NCBI GenBank assembly: GCA_019285755.1
Contig: CP079103.1
Coordinates: 3,348,001 to 3,412,000 of the forward strand
Source of the DNA: Chitinophaga sp. E66
GTDB lineage: Bacteria > Bacteroidota > Bacteroidia > Chitinophagales > Chitinophagaceae
DNA length: 64,000 nt
Direction: 5' to 3'
Positions 8,753 through 19,424 of the stretch are shown here, piece after piece. The translations under genes were made by a program, and so were the position numbers. Position 1 is the first letter of the stretch, and the number at the start of each line of letters is the position of its first letter. The notes under the pieces are model-generated. The model had not been told where the DNA came from. It was given only the letters and a program-made list of their open reading frames with translations, and ran no database searches.

Positions 8753-10153
8753 ATGATCCGCCATGCTTTATGGGCTATCGCCCTGATGACCCTGGTCGCC
8801 TGTAAGAAATCGTCTAAACAGAACCCTGGTCCCGGTACGCCCCCGCCCCCGGCTACCGGAAAACCCTTCACCACCGCCCTTGGCGCTCCGCCGGAGCAGT
8901 GACCTCCGCCTCCATCGGCGCGGCAGGCGGACAGCTCCAGACGCCCGACGGGGCCGTCCAAATCCAGTGCCGGCCGGCGCCCTTGCGGGCAACCAGACCG
9001 TCAGCATACAGGCCGTGTCGAACACCCTGCGCCCAGACAGGCATCTGTTCGCTTACCGCCTGCTGCCGGAGAACGTCAATTTCGCCAAACCGGTGACCGT
9101 GACCCTGAAGTATGACCGGAATACCCTCACTTCCGGTTCGGAAGACATGCTCATGCTGGCCTGGCAGAACGCGGACGGCACCTGGCGCCCCCTGCCCACG
9201 TCCCTCAACAAAGGCGCAGGCACCGTCAGCGCTACCGTCAACCACTTCTGCGACTTTGCCCTGTACGAGCAATTCGAACTGTTTGCAGCAAAATCCCAGG
9301 CTAAACCGGGACAAGATATAGCACTGCGCTGCGGCGTGCAGGAGATCAGCCCCAACCAGGATTCCCTGCTCGCGCCCCTGCAGCATAAGATAGACGACAA
9401 CACCTTCGGCCGCGACATTTCCAGCAATTACGCCCAGTTGAACGGGAAATACGCCGCCCGGGCCACAGGCTGGAAAGTCCTCAGCGGCCCAGGTACCATT
9501 ACGCCGCAGAAAAACGCCTTCGGCCTGGACGCCAACGCCGTCTATAAAGCCCCCGCTACCATAAGCTCCGTTGCCTCAGCCCTTATCGAAGTGACCCTGG
9601 AAGGCATCGCCGGCGTAAAGGACCCCTCCGCCTCCGGTGGCACCCGCAAACCGGAGAAACTGGTACTGAGAAAAGCCATCAACCTGGTGCCGGGCGATGA
9701 TGCGACTTTCATGAAAATTGAAGTGGATAATGAAATGGTGGATCTGATCGCTCCCGCACAGCCCATGTATGCTGAGTGGATCGACAATGACCCACCGAAC
9801 TATGCCATCTTCCAGGCAACGGGAACAAATGGGCGCGAATGTAAAATCGTGCTTACCAATCCCAAAACGGGCAGCTGGCCCTGCGGATCGGGTATGACCG
9901 CCGAAACGGAAGTGCTCGTCGAATACAAATTCGACGCTACGCGATTTGCCGAGGCGCGTTACTGCCAGAAAGTAAATGGTGTCGCTGAACCTCGTTACTC
10001 CGCCGGCAAGCTGACAATTACCAAAAAGGCAATGCCAATGAACCGATAGAAGGCGAGTTCGTCGGGAAAATTTACCAGGCGACCGATGTTGTTGATTGCG
10101 GCTTCCAGGTATTCAATCTGAAAGTAACCTTCCGTTTCCTGCGTAGCTCCTGA
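8753..10153 (+). CDS. ZU5-type domain lipoprotein
   Basis: The start at 8753 gives MIRHALWAIALMTLVACKKS, a lipoprotein signal with Cys17, then a Pro/Gly-rich linker. After frame changes near 8885 and 8975 the text SASIGAAGGQLQTPDGAVQI, PAGALAGNQTVSIQAVSNT and YRLLPENVNFAKPVTVTLKY is a clear ZU5-like beta domain, followed by a second beta-rich region of about 280 residues. A last frame change near 10025 moves the stop from 10049 to 10153, giving the tail DCGFQVFNLKVTFRF. Such lipoproteins are probably surface-exposed adhesion or scaffold proteins in Bacteroidota. There is no catalytic motif and the function is unknown. Confidence 0.75.
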
Positions 10154-10296
10154 TACCATTACAACCGAGACAATAGATCGCGGCTCCCGGTACGGGGGCC
10201 GCTTTTCGTTTCGTTGCATTTGGTCAAACTACAGCCGCCGATGGTCAATCGGAAAAGGGCCGCTAATCCGGGTACCGGTAAGTTTGCATCAAATCC

Positions 10297-11496
10297 ATGA
10301 ATATGACAACCCATCCGGCAAACTTACCTCGACTGGCTCCGCGTATCCGCGATCTTCGGTGTGCTGCTGTACCATGCCGCCCGTCCTTTCCTGGTAGACG
10401 ATCCTGGCACATCAACAATGCTACAGGCAGCGAAGTCCTGACCGAGTGCGCCTTCTGGCTCAGCCGCTTCCGGATGCACCTGCTTTTCTTTATCTCGGGA
10501 GCGGTCACCTGGTTCATGATGCGGCGGCGCACGGCCGGAGGTTTCGTGGGATTGCGGTTCCGCCGGCTCTTTATCCCCCTCGTGGCCGGCATGTTCCTCA
10601 TCGTACCGCCGCAGGTGTATATGGAACGGGTGACGCAGGGCTTTACGGGGAACTTCCGGACTTTTACGGTAAGGTATTGCAATTCCAGCCCTACCCTGCT
10701 GGGAACTTCAGCTGGCACCACCTCTGGTTCATCGCCTACCTTTTCCTGTACGACGTACTGTTGGCACCCTTCTTTGCCTGGGCAGCCTCTCCAAAAGGGA
10801 AAGCCTTCGCCGAAAAGCTCCGCTGGCTGGCGGCGGGGAAAAGGATCTACCTGCTGATGATCCCTTCCGTAATCTGGTTCTCCGCCACCGTCATGAAATA
10901 CCCCGCCACCAACGATCTCATCCATGACTATTGCTACTTCCCGTACTGGATGCTGTTCGTCATCGCCGGATTTCTTTGCATGATGCAGCCCGCGCTGATG
11001 GACAGCCTCGAACGCAACCGGCGGACTTCGCTGGCGGGAGGGTTCGTTTTATTGCTAGGCATCAATTACCTCCGGTGGAACGATATCGAACTGGAAAGCT
11101 GGTTGCCGGATTGGGAGACGAACCCGGTTACGTACCTGTATGTTGCGAGGTGGCCGTTGCTGTCGTGGTGCTGGGTAATGGCGCTCACGGGATACGGAAA
11201 GCGGTACCTCCCGGTTACGCCCCGTGCCGGATTATGTGAACCAATCCGTATACCCGTTCTACATCCTGCACCAGACCATCATCGTCATCATCGCATTTTA
11301 CGTGGTGCAAACCGATGACACCATCGGGACGAAGTATGTCTTCCTGACCATCGCGTCGCTCCTGGCGTCGGTGTTCATCATCCACCTCTTTATCCGGCCC
11401 TTTGGCTGGGCGCGGTTCTTAATGGGCATGAAAATCAGCGGCGGAACGGAAAAGGCGGCTGTAACGAAAGGCGTTCCGGCGCCGCAGATATCCTGA
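10297..11496 (+). CDS. Membrane acyltransferase, family 3 (OafA/MdoC-like)
   Basis: About 400 residues with roughly ten hydrophobic segments, e.g. MHLLFFISGAVTWFM, LFIPLVAGMFLIVPP, HHLWFIAYLFLYDVLL and NQSVYPFYILHQTIIVIIAF. The pattern DWLRV...LYHAARPF at the N-terminus and FYILHQTII near the C-terminus are typical of acyltransferase-3 proteins, which O-acylate surface sugars at the inner membrane. Frame changes occur near 10345, 10390, 10665 and 11215. The gene ends 21 bp before the histidine kinase gene and may share its operon. Confidence 0.82.
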
Positions 11497-11517
11497 ATTT
11501 TGGTTAACTTGAAAGAT

Positions 11518-12535
11518 ATGAACGGTTTCTTCTGGCGGCGGATATTCCCGGTATTGTACGGACTTTGCATCTATGCGAGCGTGCGGCTGGTGAACGACGT
11601 CATCTCCGAATCGCGCTTCTGGGAACGGCATTGGAGCATCAACGCCTGGGAACTGGGAACCTGCTTCATCGTCAGCTACATATATTTCTACGTGCTCCTG
11701 TGGCTCATGCGCAGGCGCCTGCGGGAAAACCGGGTGAGCAACGGCTCCCTGGCCCGGGAGCTTGGCGAAGCGGCCTTGTACATCACGCTTATTTCCTGCT
11801 GCACCCCCTGCCCCTGGCGGCTTTTACGGACGACGGCTGCCAATGGTACGACGTCGTGAACCTGAACCTCATCCCCTGTTATACTGGCTCCTGTTTTACG
11901 CCTTCGTGCGGGGAAATGCCTGGGTGCGCAAAAGCTATGAACAGCAACTGCTCATCGAGCAGATCAATAACGACCGGCTGCAAACGGAGCTGCGCTTCCT
12001 TAAAGCACAATATCATCCTCATTTCCTCTTCAATGCGCTCAATACGGTGTATTTCCAGATGGATGACGACGTGCCCCAGGCCAAGCATACCATCACCGCC
12101 CTCTCCGATCTCCTCCGCTACCAGCTGTACGACCGCCAGCAAACGGTTCCCCTGCACAAAGAGCTCCAGCATCTGGAAGCCTATATCGGGCTGCAGCGCC
12201 AGCGGATGAACGAGCACCTGCAACTGGAGGTCACATTCAGCGACCAGCTGTCTGACCAGCAGATCTATCCGCTCCTGCTGCTCCCGCTGGTAGAAAACGC
12301 TTTCAAATACGCCGGCGGCGATTACTGGATCCGCATTCATGCAACGCTGCAGGACGATACGCTCGTTTTCACCGCCGTTAACGCCAAACCGCCCGTGGCA
12401 ACAGTTACGAAAGACGGCGGCATAGGGCTGGAGAATCTCCGCAGGCGGCTGGAGCTGCTTTACCCGGGCCGGCACTCCCTGCAAACAGACGATCAGCCCG
12501 CATCCTATTCCGTCACCTTAAACATCCGGCTATGA
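11518..12535 (+). CDS. LytS/YehU-type sensor histidine kinase
   Basis: The N-terminal half holds about four membrane segments (RIFPVLYGLCIYASVRLV, TCFIVSYIYFYVLLWLM and others). A frame change near 11810 joins it to the kinase part. The His_kinase domain reads LKAQYHPHFLFNALNTVYFQ, with the phospho-accepting His in HPHFLFN, then the N-box LLLPLVENAFKYA and the G-box GGIGLENLRRRLELLY. The stop overlaps the start of the response regulator by 4 bp (ATGA), so the two are translationally coupled. I preferred ATG 11518 over the TTG at 11500. Confidence 0.88.
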
Positions 12536-13236
12536 CCATCCGTTGCGCAATCACCGACGATGAACCGCAGGCCCGCAAAGGGCTCAAAGGATATGTGGAA
12601 CAGGTTCCCTTCCTCGAACTGGCGGGCGTCTGTGAAAACGCCATGGCGCTGAACGAATTGTTGCGCACACAGGAGATCGACCTGGTATTCCTCGACATCG
12701 AGATGCCTTATCTCTCCGGCATAGACCTCCTCAAAAGCATCAAACATCCGCCTAAGGTCATCTTCACCACCGCTTTCGAAAGGTATGCGCTGGAGGGGTT
12801 TGAACTGGAAGCGGTGGATTACCTGCTGAAGCCCGTTACCTTTGAAAGGTTCCTCAAAGCCGCCAACCGTGCGCATGAGCTGCTTTCCGCCCAACCTTCA
12901 ACGCCCGCGGCGGATCACCTCTTCATCCGGACAGACGATAAGTTCATCCGCATCCAATGGGCGGACATTCTGTATGTGGAAGGGATGGAGAACTACGTCC
13001 GCATCCATACCAACGGCGGCACGCACATCACGCACGCCACCCTCAAATCCGTGCTGGAACACCTGCCCGACCCGCCTTTCCTGCAGACCCATAAATCCTA
13101 CATCGTCAATTCCACCAAAATAACCGGTATCGAAGGCAATGTCATTGAACTGGGCAAGATGCAGGTACCGCTGTCCCGCACGCTGCGGGATTCGGTCCTG
13201 GAGCGGTTGCTGAAAGACCGGTTGTTAAAAAAATGA
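12532..13236 (+). CDS. LytTR-family response regulator
   Basis: Intact, 234 residues. The receiver domain (1-115) has the acidic pocket D9-D10, the phospho-accepting Asp55 in FLDIEMP and the Lys99 of YLLKP. The LytTR DNA-binding domain (about 130-230) contains YVEGMENYVRIHT, FLQTHKSYIVN and VPLSRTLR. It pairs with the kinase encoded immediately upstream. Targets are unknown; the acyltransferase upstream is a plausible neighbour target. Confidence 0.93.
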   Translation: MTIRCAITDDEPQARKGLKGYVEQVPFLELAGVCENAMALNELLRTQEIDLVFLDIEMPYLSGIDLLKSIKHPPKVIFTTAFERYALEGFELEAVDYLLKPVTFERFLKAANRAHELLSAQPSTPAADHLFIRTDDKFIRIQWADILYVEGMENYVRIHTNGGTHITHATLKSVLEHLPDPPFLQTHKSYIVNSTKITGIEGNVIELGKMQVPLSRTLRDSVLERLLKDRLLKK

Positions 13237-13385
13237 ACTTGTGTGCAACATGTGCCTGGTTCCTATTTTATGCCCATCTCAACGGAATTTCCTTATCTTT
13301 ACCCCTTCTTTGCCACTTTCAGCCATCACACTACAGCCATAATACCCGCATCCATTGTACCCGCTGACGTATATCGCATACATAT

Positions 13386-14084
13386 ATGGTGAAAATTCTT
13401 TTGATTGAAGACGAACCGAACGTCATCTCGCTCATTTTGCGGGGCTGAATACGGACGAATACGAAGTAAGCGTGGCCATGGATGGCCCATCCGGGCTGGA
13501 AGCCTTCCGGCGGCAGTCTTTCGGGCTCGTTATTCTCGACATCATGCTCCCCGGCATCAACGGCCTCGAAGTGTGCCGCGCCATCCGCCAGTCGGACGCG
13601 CACACCCCGTGCTCATCCTCAGCGCCCTGGGCACCACGGAAGACATCGTTACCGGGCTCGATTGCCTGGCAGACGATTACCTCGTGAAGCCCTTCAAGCT
13701 CGCGGAACTGAGCGCGCGCATCCGTACCCTCACCCGCCGCGCCGCCTCACAGGTTCAGGCGCCGCAGAACGCACTGCGGCTGGCAGACCTCGTGGTAGAC
13801 CTGGATAAAAAAGCCGTATGGCGCGCAGGCCAGGCCATCGTGCTTACCGCCACCGAGTTCCGGCTGCTGGAATGCCTGCTGCGCTCACGCGGCAACGTGC
13901 TCTCGCGCGTGCAGATCCTGGAACAGGTATGGGGCATCGATTTCAACATGGGTACCAATGTGGTAGACGTTTACATCAATTACTTACGCAAAAGATCGAC
14001 AAGCATTTCACACCCCGCCTGATCCATACGATCATCGGCATGGGCTACGCAATGCGCGAACAGTATCATGAAGATCCGGTATAA
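13386..14084 (+). CDS. OmpR/PhoB-family response regulator
   Basis: The start at 13386 gives MVKILLIEDEPNVISLILRG; the frame then slips near 13440, 13608 and 13993. The receiver shows the Asp of ILDIMLPGINGLEV and the Lys of YLVKPFKLAEL. The C-terminal winged helix reads VLTATEFRLLECLLRSRGNV, VDVYINYLRKK and IIGMGYAM. The last 17 bp overlap the start of the kinase gene, so the pair is coupled. The porin-urease cluster follows directly, and three direct repeats typical of OmpR-class sites lie in front of it, which makes this regulator the natural candidate for controlling the cluster (inference). Confidence 0.88.
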
Positions 14085-15451
14085 GCTGACGCTGGTGTTC
14101 ACCGGCCTGATGGCCGCCATCATCCTGCTGCTCAGCATTTTCATCTATGTATTCTCCGTGCAGAACGTACGGCAATCCTTCTTCAAGCGGCTGGAAAAAG
14201 CGCCGCCATCATCGGCCATGCCACCCTCGAAGAAGATGAGCGGAGCACCGCTATTTACTATGAAGTGAAGGAAAAGCACCTGCAAGACCTTCCCAACGAA
14301 AAAGTCTACATCCTGCGCATCAAGAAAGGCGCTACCGGTCTCCGGTACCCTTCCCCCTCCCGCTGCCGGATGATTTCTACAGCCGCGTTATCCGCGAGGG
14401 CAAGCAACATTTCCAACTGGGCGGTATTTCTTACGGGGATGTACTTTAAGGACAAGACCCACCCCGATGATCTCATGGTCATTACCTACGCCAGCGACCT
14501 ATACGGCCGCCAGGAGCTGGGGCACCTGCAGTTCCTGCTCATATCCGGGTTCCTGCTGGCGGTGGCGCTCGTCTTCACCATCAGTATCCTCTTTTCCCGG
14601 CAGATCTTCCGGCCGGTGCGGGAAATGATCCGCGAAGTGGATAACATCAACGCACAGAACTTAAACCTTCGCCTGCCCAAAGGCAACGGGAAAGACGAGA
14701 TATCCGAACTGGCCGCCACTTTTAACGGCATGCTCGACCGGCTGGAGACCGCCTTCCGCATCCAGAATAACTTTATCGGCAATGCTTCTCATTCCCTCCG
14801 GACGCCGCTGACCGTCATCGGCGGCGAAGCGGAACTAGCGCTCTCGCGCATGGATCCCGGGCATGAACTGGGGTACTCGTTCCAGGTGATCGCGCAGGAA
14901 AGCGAAAAGCTCCGGCAGATCGTCAACAGCCTGCTGAGCCTCGCCGCCACGGGCTACGATGGCAAGCGCGAGTATTATGAAAACGTCCGGATCGATGAAC
15001 TTTTATGGACCGTTAAAGAAGAAGTAGACAACCTGGCGCCGGAGAACCAGGTAATCATCGATTACAACCAGTTGCCGGAAGACGAATGGTGGCTGTCGGT
15101 CAGGGGAACACGAACCTGCTGAACCTCGCTGTTACCAACGTTGTGCTGAACGCCTGCAAATATTCAGGGAATAACGTGGTGGTGATGAAACTGACGGCCA
15201 ATAACGACGGGATCGTTATTTCCGTGAAAGACATCGGCATCGGGATCCCCGCTTCGGAAGTGGAGCAGATCTTTACACCGTTCTTCCGCGCCTCCAATAC
15301 GGCGCTGTTCCATGGGTACGGGCTGGGGCTTTCGCTGAGCCTTAATATCATAAGATTGCACGGCGGGTCCATACAGGTCTTTTCCGAAGAGGAAAAAGGG
15401 ACCGATGTGCGGGTGATCCTCCCCGCGGGCAGGCTGCCCGATGGTTTCTAA
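14068..15451 (+). CDS. Sensor histidine kinase with HAMP domain (partner of the OmpR-type regulator)
   Basis: TM1 is in MKIRYKLTLVFTGLMAAIIL. A periplasmic domain of about 110 residues follows, with frame changes near 14205 and 14350. TM2 is FLLISGFLLAVALVFTISIL, then a HAMP linker (PVREMIREVDNINAQNLNLR). The H-box is ASHSLRTPLTVIGG, with the usual H-E-LRTP acidic residue replaced by Ser. The ATP domain has NVVLNACKYSGNNV, KDIGIGIPASE and GYGLGLSLSLNIIRLHGG; it needs one more frame change near 15100. The stop lies 56 bp before the porin gene. The ligand cannot be deduced. Confidence 0.88.
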
Positions 15452-15473
15452 TCGCATTCTAATTTCATTCTTA
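15446..15473 (+). promoter_or_regulatory. Three TTCTAA direct repeats at 11-bp spacing, candidate OmpR-class operator
   Basis: TTCTAA at 15446, TTCTAA at 15457 and TTCTTA at 15468 are spaced exactly 11 bp apart, one helical turn, as expected for tandem OmpR/PhoB subunits. They overlap the kinase stop codon and lie 35-60 bp in front of the porin start. A TAATCTTG sequence, one base off the TAnnTTTG -7 box, lies at 15496-15503. It would put the transcript start almost on the first ATG, in which case the ATG at 15526 might be used. Confidence 0.55.
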
Positions 15474-15507
15474 GACCGTCTTAATACGGCCGGCATAATC
15501 TTGCACC

Positions 15508-16868
15508 ATGAAAGTTGCAAAGGTGATGTCCGGCTTTTTTTTGTGCGTGGGAATGGCTGCCCATGCGCAAAATGCGCCGGAATACGGCGATGGATTAAAG
15601 ATCAATATCGACGGAAAGAAAGAAAAATACATCCGCTTCATGCTCTGGAACCAGATATGGATGCGGCAGATAGAAAACAACCCGGGAACGATGATCAACG
15701 ACGTGCCGAAAAGCAGCACGTTCGACATCGGCGCCAGGAGGCTCCGCCTGCTGACTTACGCGCAGCTTTCCCGCGGTTCATCATGATGGCGCATCTCGGT
15801 ATCAACAGCCAGACCTTTATCAACGGCGGCGCTGCCGGAACCGGGGCACCGGCGGATATGGCGCTGGCAAGAAACCAGGCATTTTCTTCCATGATTTTAC
15901 GAGCGAATACGCCATCGTACCGGCGGAGGAAGGGAGAACGTTTAGCCTCTCCCTGGGCGCGGGCCTGCATTCCTGGATGGGATTGAGCCGCATTACCATG
16001 GCCAGCACCACCAACTTCCTCACGGTAGACTCCCCGGTGTTCACCTGGCCCACGGTGGAGAACAGCGACCAGTTTACCCGCATGTACGGCATCTACCTGA
16101 AAGGAAAGGCAGACCGGCTCGAATACCGCCTGAGCCTCAATAAGCCATTCGCGACCAATATGCAACCGGCAACGGGTACCGGCGCAGTGGATAACAACGG
16201 CGCCAGCGAGCCTTCTATGGGCGGATACGCGGAATGGCAGTTCCTGGACAGGGAATCGAACACCCTGCCATTTAAGGTGGGCACTTATTTAGGAACGAAG
16301 CGCGTCTTTAATATCGGCGCGGGGTTTTATGCGCAGAACGACGGAACACGGTCGCTGGCGGCGGATGGGAAAACGCAATCGCATAACATCCGCCTGTATT
16401 CGGCAGACGTGTTCGCGGACCTGCCTGCCGGCAACCGGAAGATGGCCGTCACCGCTTACGCTGCATTCTACCATTATGATTTCGGGCCGGATTACATCCG
16501 GTATATGGGGACGATGAACCTCGGTTCCCGCGATCCCCACTTCAACGGCGTGCCTTCCCTTGCAGGACCTGGCAACGCAATGCCCATGATCGGCACGGGC
16601 AACAATGTGTACCTGCAAAGCGGGCTCCTCCTCCCCGACTGGACGGGCCGCGACAAAGTGCGCCTGCAACCCTTCGCCGCCTGGACCTACAAAGCCCTGG
16701 ACGCCCTGGAGAAGAACGGGCATTACTGGGACGCGGAGCTAACCTTTTCATCCAGCAACACCATGCTAAGATCACGCTGCAATACTCCGCACGGCCAGAT
16801 TACACGGCGCCCGGCCATATCAGGGGCACCGGGGCGAGTGGGTGCTGCAATTTCAAACATTCTTGTAA
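15508..16868 (+). CDS. Outer-membrane porin of the Bacteroidota phosphate-selective-porin type
   Basis: Signal peptide [20 protein letters not shown] followed by an N-terminal [20 protein letters not shown] strand and about 400 residues of alternating barrel strands, such as [16 protein letters not shown] and [13 protein letters not shown] segments. Frame changes occur near 15770, 15870, 15925, 16740 and 16830. With one base restored near 16830 the protein ends [11 protein letters not shown] at 16868, a C-terminal barrel strand with a terminal hydrophobic residue. The gene starts 56 bp after the kinase and ends 11 bp before ureA, so it is probably the first gene of the urease operon. A role in admitting urea or nickel is inference from position. 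Confidence 0.82.
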
Positions 16869-16879
16869 AAAATGAACCT

Positions 16880-17182
16880 ATGCGCTTGACACCAAGAGAA
16901 ACAGAAAAGCTCATGCTCCACCTCGCGGGAGAACTGGCCGCCAAACGGCTGGCGCGAGGCGTGAAGCTCAACTATCCCGAAAGCATCGCCTACATCAGCG
17001 CACGCCTGATGGAAGAAGCGAGAGACGGACGGTCCGTGGCCGACCTCATGCAATGGGGCGCCACCCTCCTTACCCGCAAACAGGTCATGGAAGGCGTACC
17101 TGAAATGATCCACGACGTGCAGATCGAAGTCACCTTCCCCGACGGCACCAAACTGGTGACCGTTCACAATCCTATCCGCTAA
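16880..17182 (+). CDS. ureA: Urease gamma subunit
   Basis: Intact, 100 residues, the normal length for UreA. It begins [20 protein letters not shown] and contains [31 protein letters not shown] and [20 protein letters not shown], all diagnostic. Together with UreB and UreC it forms the (alpha beta gamma)3 urease that hydrolyses urea to ammonia and carbamate. No signal peptide is present. Confidence 0.97.
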   Translation: MRLTPRETEKLMLHLAGELAAKRLARGVKLNYPESIAYISARLMEEARDGRSVADLMQWGATLLTRKQVMEGVPEMIHDVQIEVTFPDGTKLVTVHNPIR

Positions 17183-17198
17183 CGCAATTACCTTAGAC

Positions 17199-17565
17199 AT
17201 GATACCAGGCGAATACATCGTTAAAAAGGCGAAATAAAGGCCAATGAAGGCCGCAGGACCGAAAGGATACACGTGGCCAACACGGGCGACCGCCCCATCC
17301 AGATCGGCTCGCATTTCCATTTCTTCGAAGCCAACAAGGCCCTCCATTTCGACCGGCCCCGCTCCTCGGCATGCGCCTCAACATCCCGGCCTCCACAGCC
17401 GTGCGCTTTGAACCGGGAGAAAAGAAGACGGTCATCCTCGTGGAGATCGGCGGCAAACGCATCATCCAGGGCTTCAACAACCTCGTCAACGGCGACGTAT
17501 CGAAGGAAAACATCCGCAAGAAAGCCTTCTCCAGGGCAATTCACCTCCAATTCAAAGGCGCTTAA
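17199..17565 (+). CDS. ureB: Urease beta subunit (two frame changes)
   Basis: The start at 17199 reads [10 protein letters not shown]. One missing base near 17230 leads to [39 protein letters not shown], and a second near 17360 to [20 protein letters not shown] and [11 protein letters not shown]. Each change is repaired by adding one base to a G run. The length is about 122 residues, normal for a separate UreB. It lies 16 bp after ureA. No signal peptide. Confidence 0.95.
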
Positions 17566-17578
17566 AACTACTTACGAC

Positions 17579-19413
17579 ATGACTACATGGAACAGAAGGG
17601 AATGGATCAGGGTGGTAGGGCTCACCACCGCGGGCGTAGCAGCCCTGGGCAACCAGGTAAGCGGCCGCGACCCTCCGCCGTAAAATATATTGACGGGGAA
17701 TTATACATCCCCGCGACAAATACGCCGCCCTCTTCGGGCCGACCACCGGCGATAAAGTCCGCCTGGCAGACACCGAGCTCTTCATCGAGATCGAGAAAGA
17801 CTTTGCCGTGTATGGCGAGGAAAACAAATTCGGCGGCGGCAAGACCATCCGCGACGGATGGGCCAGAGCGCTAACGCCACCCGTGACCAGGGCGTGCTGG
17901 ATTTCTGCATCACCAACGTCATCATCATCGACCACAGCGGCATCATCAAGGGCGACGTGGGCGTGAAAGACGGCAAGATCGTCGCCATCGGCAAAGCGGG
18001 CAACCCCGACGCGCAGGAAGGCGTATCGCCCAACATGATCATCGGCGCCAGCACGGAAGTGCACAGCGGCGCGGGAATGATCCTCACCGCCGGCGCGGTA
18101 GACACGCATATTCATTATATCAGTCCACAACAAACAGAGACCGCCCTCTATTCCGGCACCACCACCCTCATTGGCGGCGGCGCCGGACCGGCAGACGGCA
18201 CACTGGCCACCACCGTAACCTCCGGGAAATGGTACATGCAGAAAATGCTGGAAGCCTCAGAAAGCATCCCCATCAACATGGGCTTCTTCGGCAAGGGGAA
18301 CTGCTCCACCTTCGCGCCTATGGCCGAACAGATCGAAGCGGGAGCCCTGGGGCTGAAGATCCACGAAGACTGGGGAGCAACGCCCGCTACCATCGACATG
18401 GCGCTGCAGGTGGCGGATAAGTACGACGTGCAGGTGGCCATCCACTCAGACACGCTCAACGAAGCCGGATTCCTGGAAGATACCATCAAAGCGATCGACG
18501 GGCGCGTCATCCACACCTTCCACACCGAAGGAGCGGGCGGCGGCCATGCGCCGGACATCATCAAGTCGGCCATGTATCCCAACATCCTCCCCGCATCCAC
18601 CAATCCTACCAAACCCTATACCGTCAACACCATCGAGGAGCACCTGGATATGCTCATGGTCTGCCATCACCTCGACAAGAACGTGAAAGAAGACGTGGCA
18701 TTTGCCGATTCGCGTATCCGCCCGCAGACCATCGCCGCGGAAGACATCCTCCAGGACCTGGGCGTGTTCAGCATCATGAGCTCCGACAGCCAGGCCATGG
18801 GCCGCGTGGGCGAAGTGGTAAGCCGTACCTGGCAGACCGCGCACAAGATGAAGATACAGCGCGGCCCCTGGCGGAAGATACGGGCCGGGAGAACGATAAC
18901 TACCGCGTCAAGCGATACGTCGCCAAGTACACCATCAACCCCGCCAGGGCGCATGGGATCGCGCAGTACGTGGGTTCCATTGAGCCGGGGAAATATGCGG
19001 ACATGATCCTCTGGAAGCCGGCCATGTTCGGCGTAAAGCCGGAGCTGATCATCAAAGGCGGGATGATCGTGGGCGCCAAGATGGGCGATCCCAACGCATC
19101 CATCCCCACCCCGCAGCCCATTATTTACCGGCCCATGTATGCGGCCTTTGGGCGCGCACTGCAGAAGACCTCCTTCAACTTCGTATCGCAGGCCGCGCTC
19201 AGCAACGGCAGCATCGCAAAGCTGAAACTGCACAAGACCATGCTGCCCGTGAAAGGCTGCCGCAACGTGTTCAAGAAAGATATGGTCCATAACAACGCTA
19301 CGCCGCGCATCGACGTGAACCCGGAGACTTACGAAGTGATGGTAGACGGACAGGTGCTCACCTGCGAGCCGCTGAAGGAAGTGCCCATGGCGCAGCGTTA
19401 TTTCTTATTCTAA
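17579..19413 (+). CDS. ureC: Urease alpha (catalytic) subunit with an N-terminal twin-arginine-like leader
   Basis: Nickel hydrolase subunit. From the only suitable ATG (17579) it begins [20 protein letters not shown] and continues AALGNQ, an N-RR-x-W-I-R motif plus hydrophobic stretch as in Tat signals. After frame changes near 17668, 17723 and 17857 the standard UreC follows: [20 protein letters not shown], then the nickel ligands HIH in [10 protein letters not shown], the carbamylated Lys in [11 protein letters not shown], His in [10 protein letters not shown] and [15 protein letters not shown], the flap Cys in MLMVCHHLD, and Asp in [10 protein letters not shown] further change lies near 18865. 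The catalytic set is complete. Typical UreC proteins start only a few residues before the YA..FGPT motif, so the leader is an extension of about 45 residues. Confidence 0.95.
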
Positions 19414-19424
19414 AAACTTACAGC

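Noticed and set aside
10263..10925. A 220-codon minus-strand open frame over the acyltransferase gene
   Set aside because: The plus strand reads as a membrane acyltransferase; the opposite frame has low-complexity, Arg-rich content.
15496..15503. A leaderless porin transcript from TAATCTTG
   Set aside because: The box has one mismatch and no -33 element; it was not strong enough to change the start codon from 15508.
17853..17861. GACGGATGG as an error-prone context, because ureC and the FadR-type regulator (53648-53656) both lose a base there
   Set aside because: The same string at 22628-22636 in the TonB receptor gene reads through in frame, so the context alone does not explain the losses.
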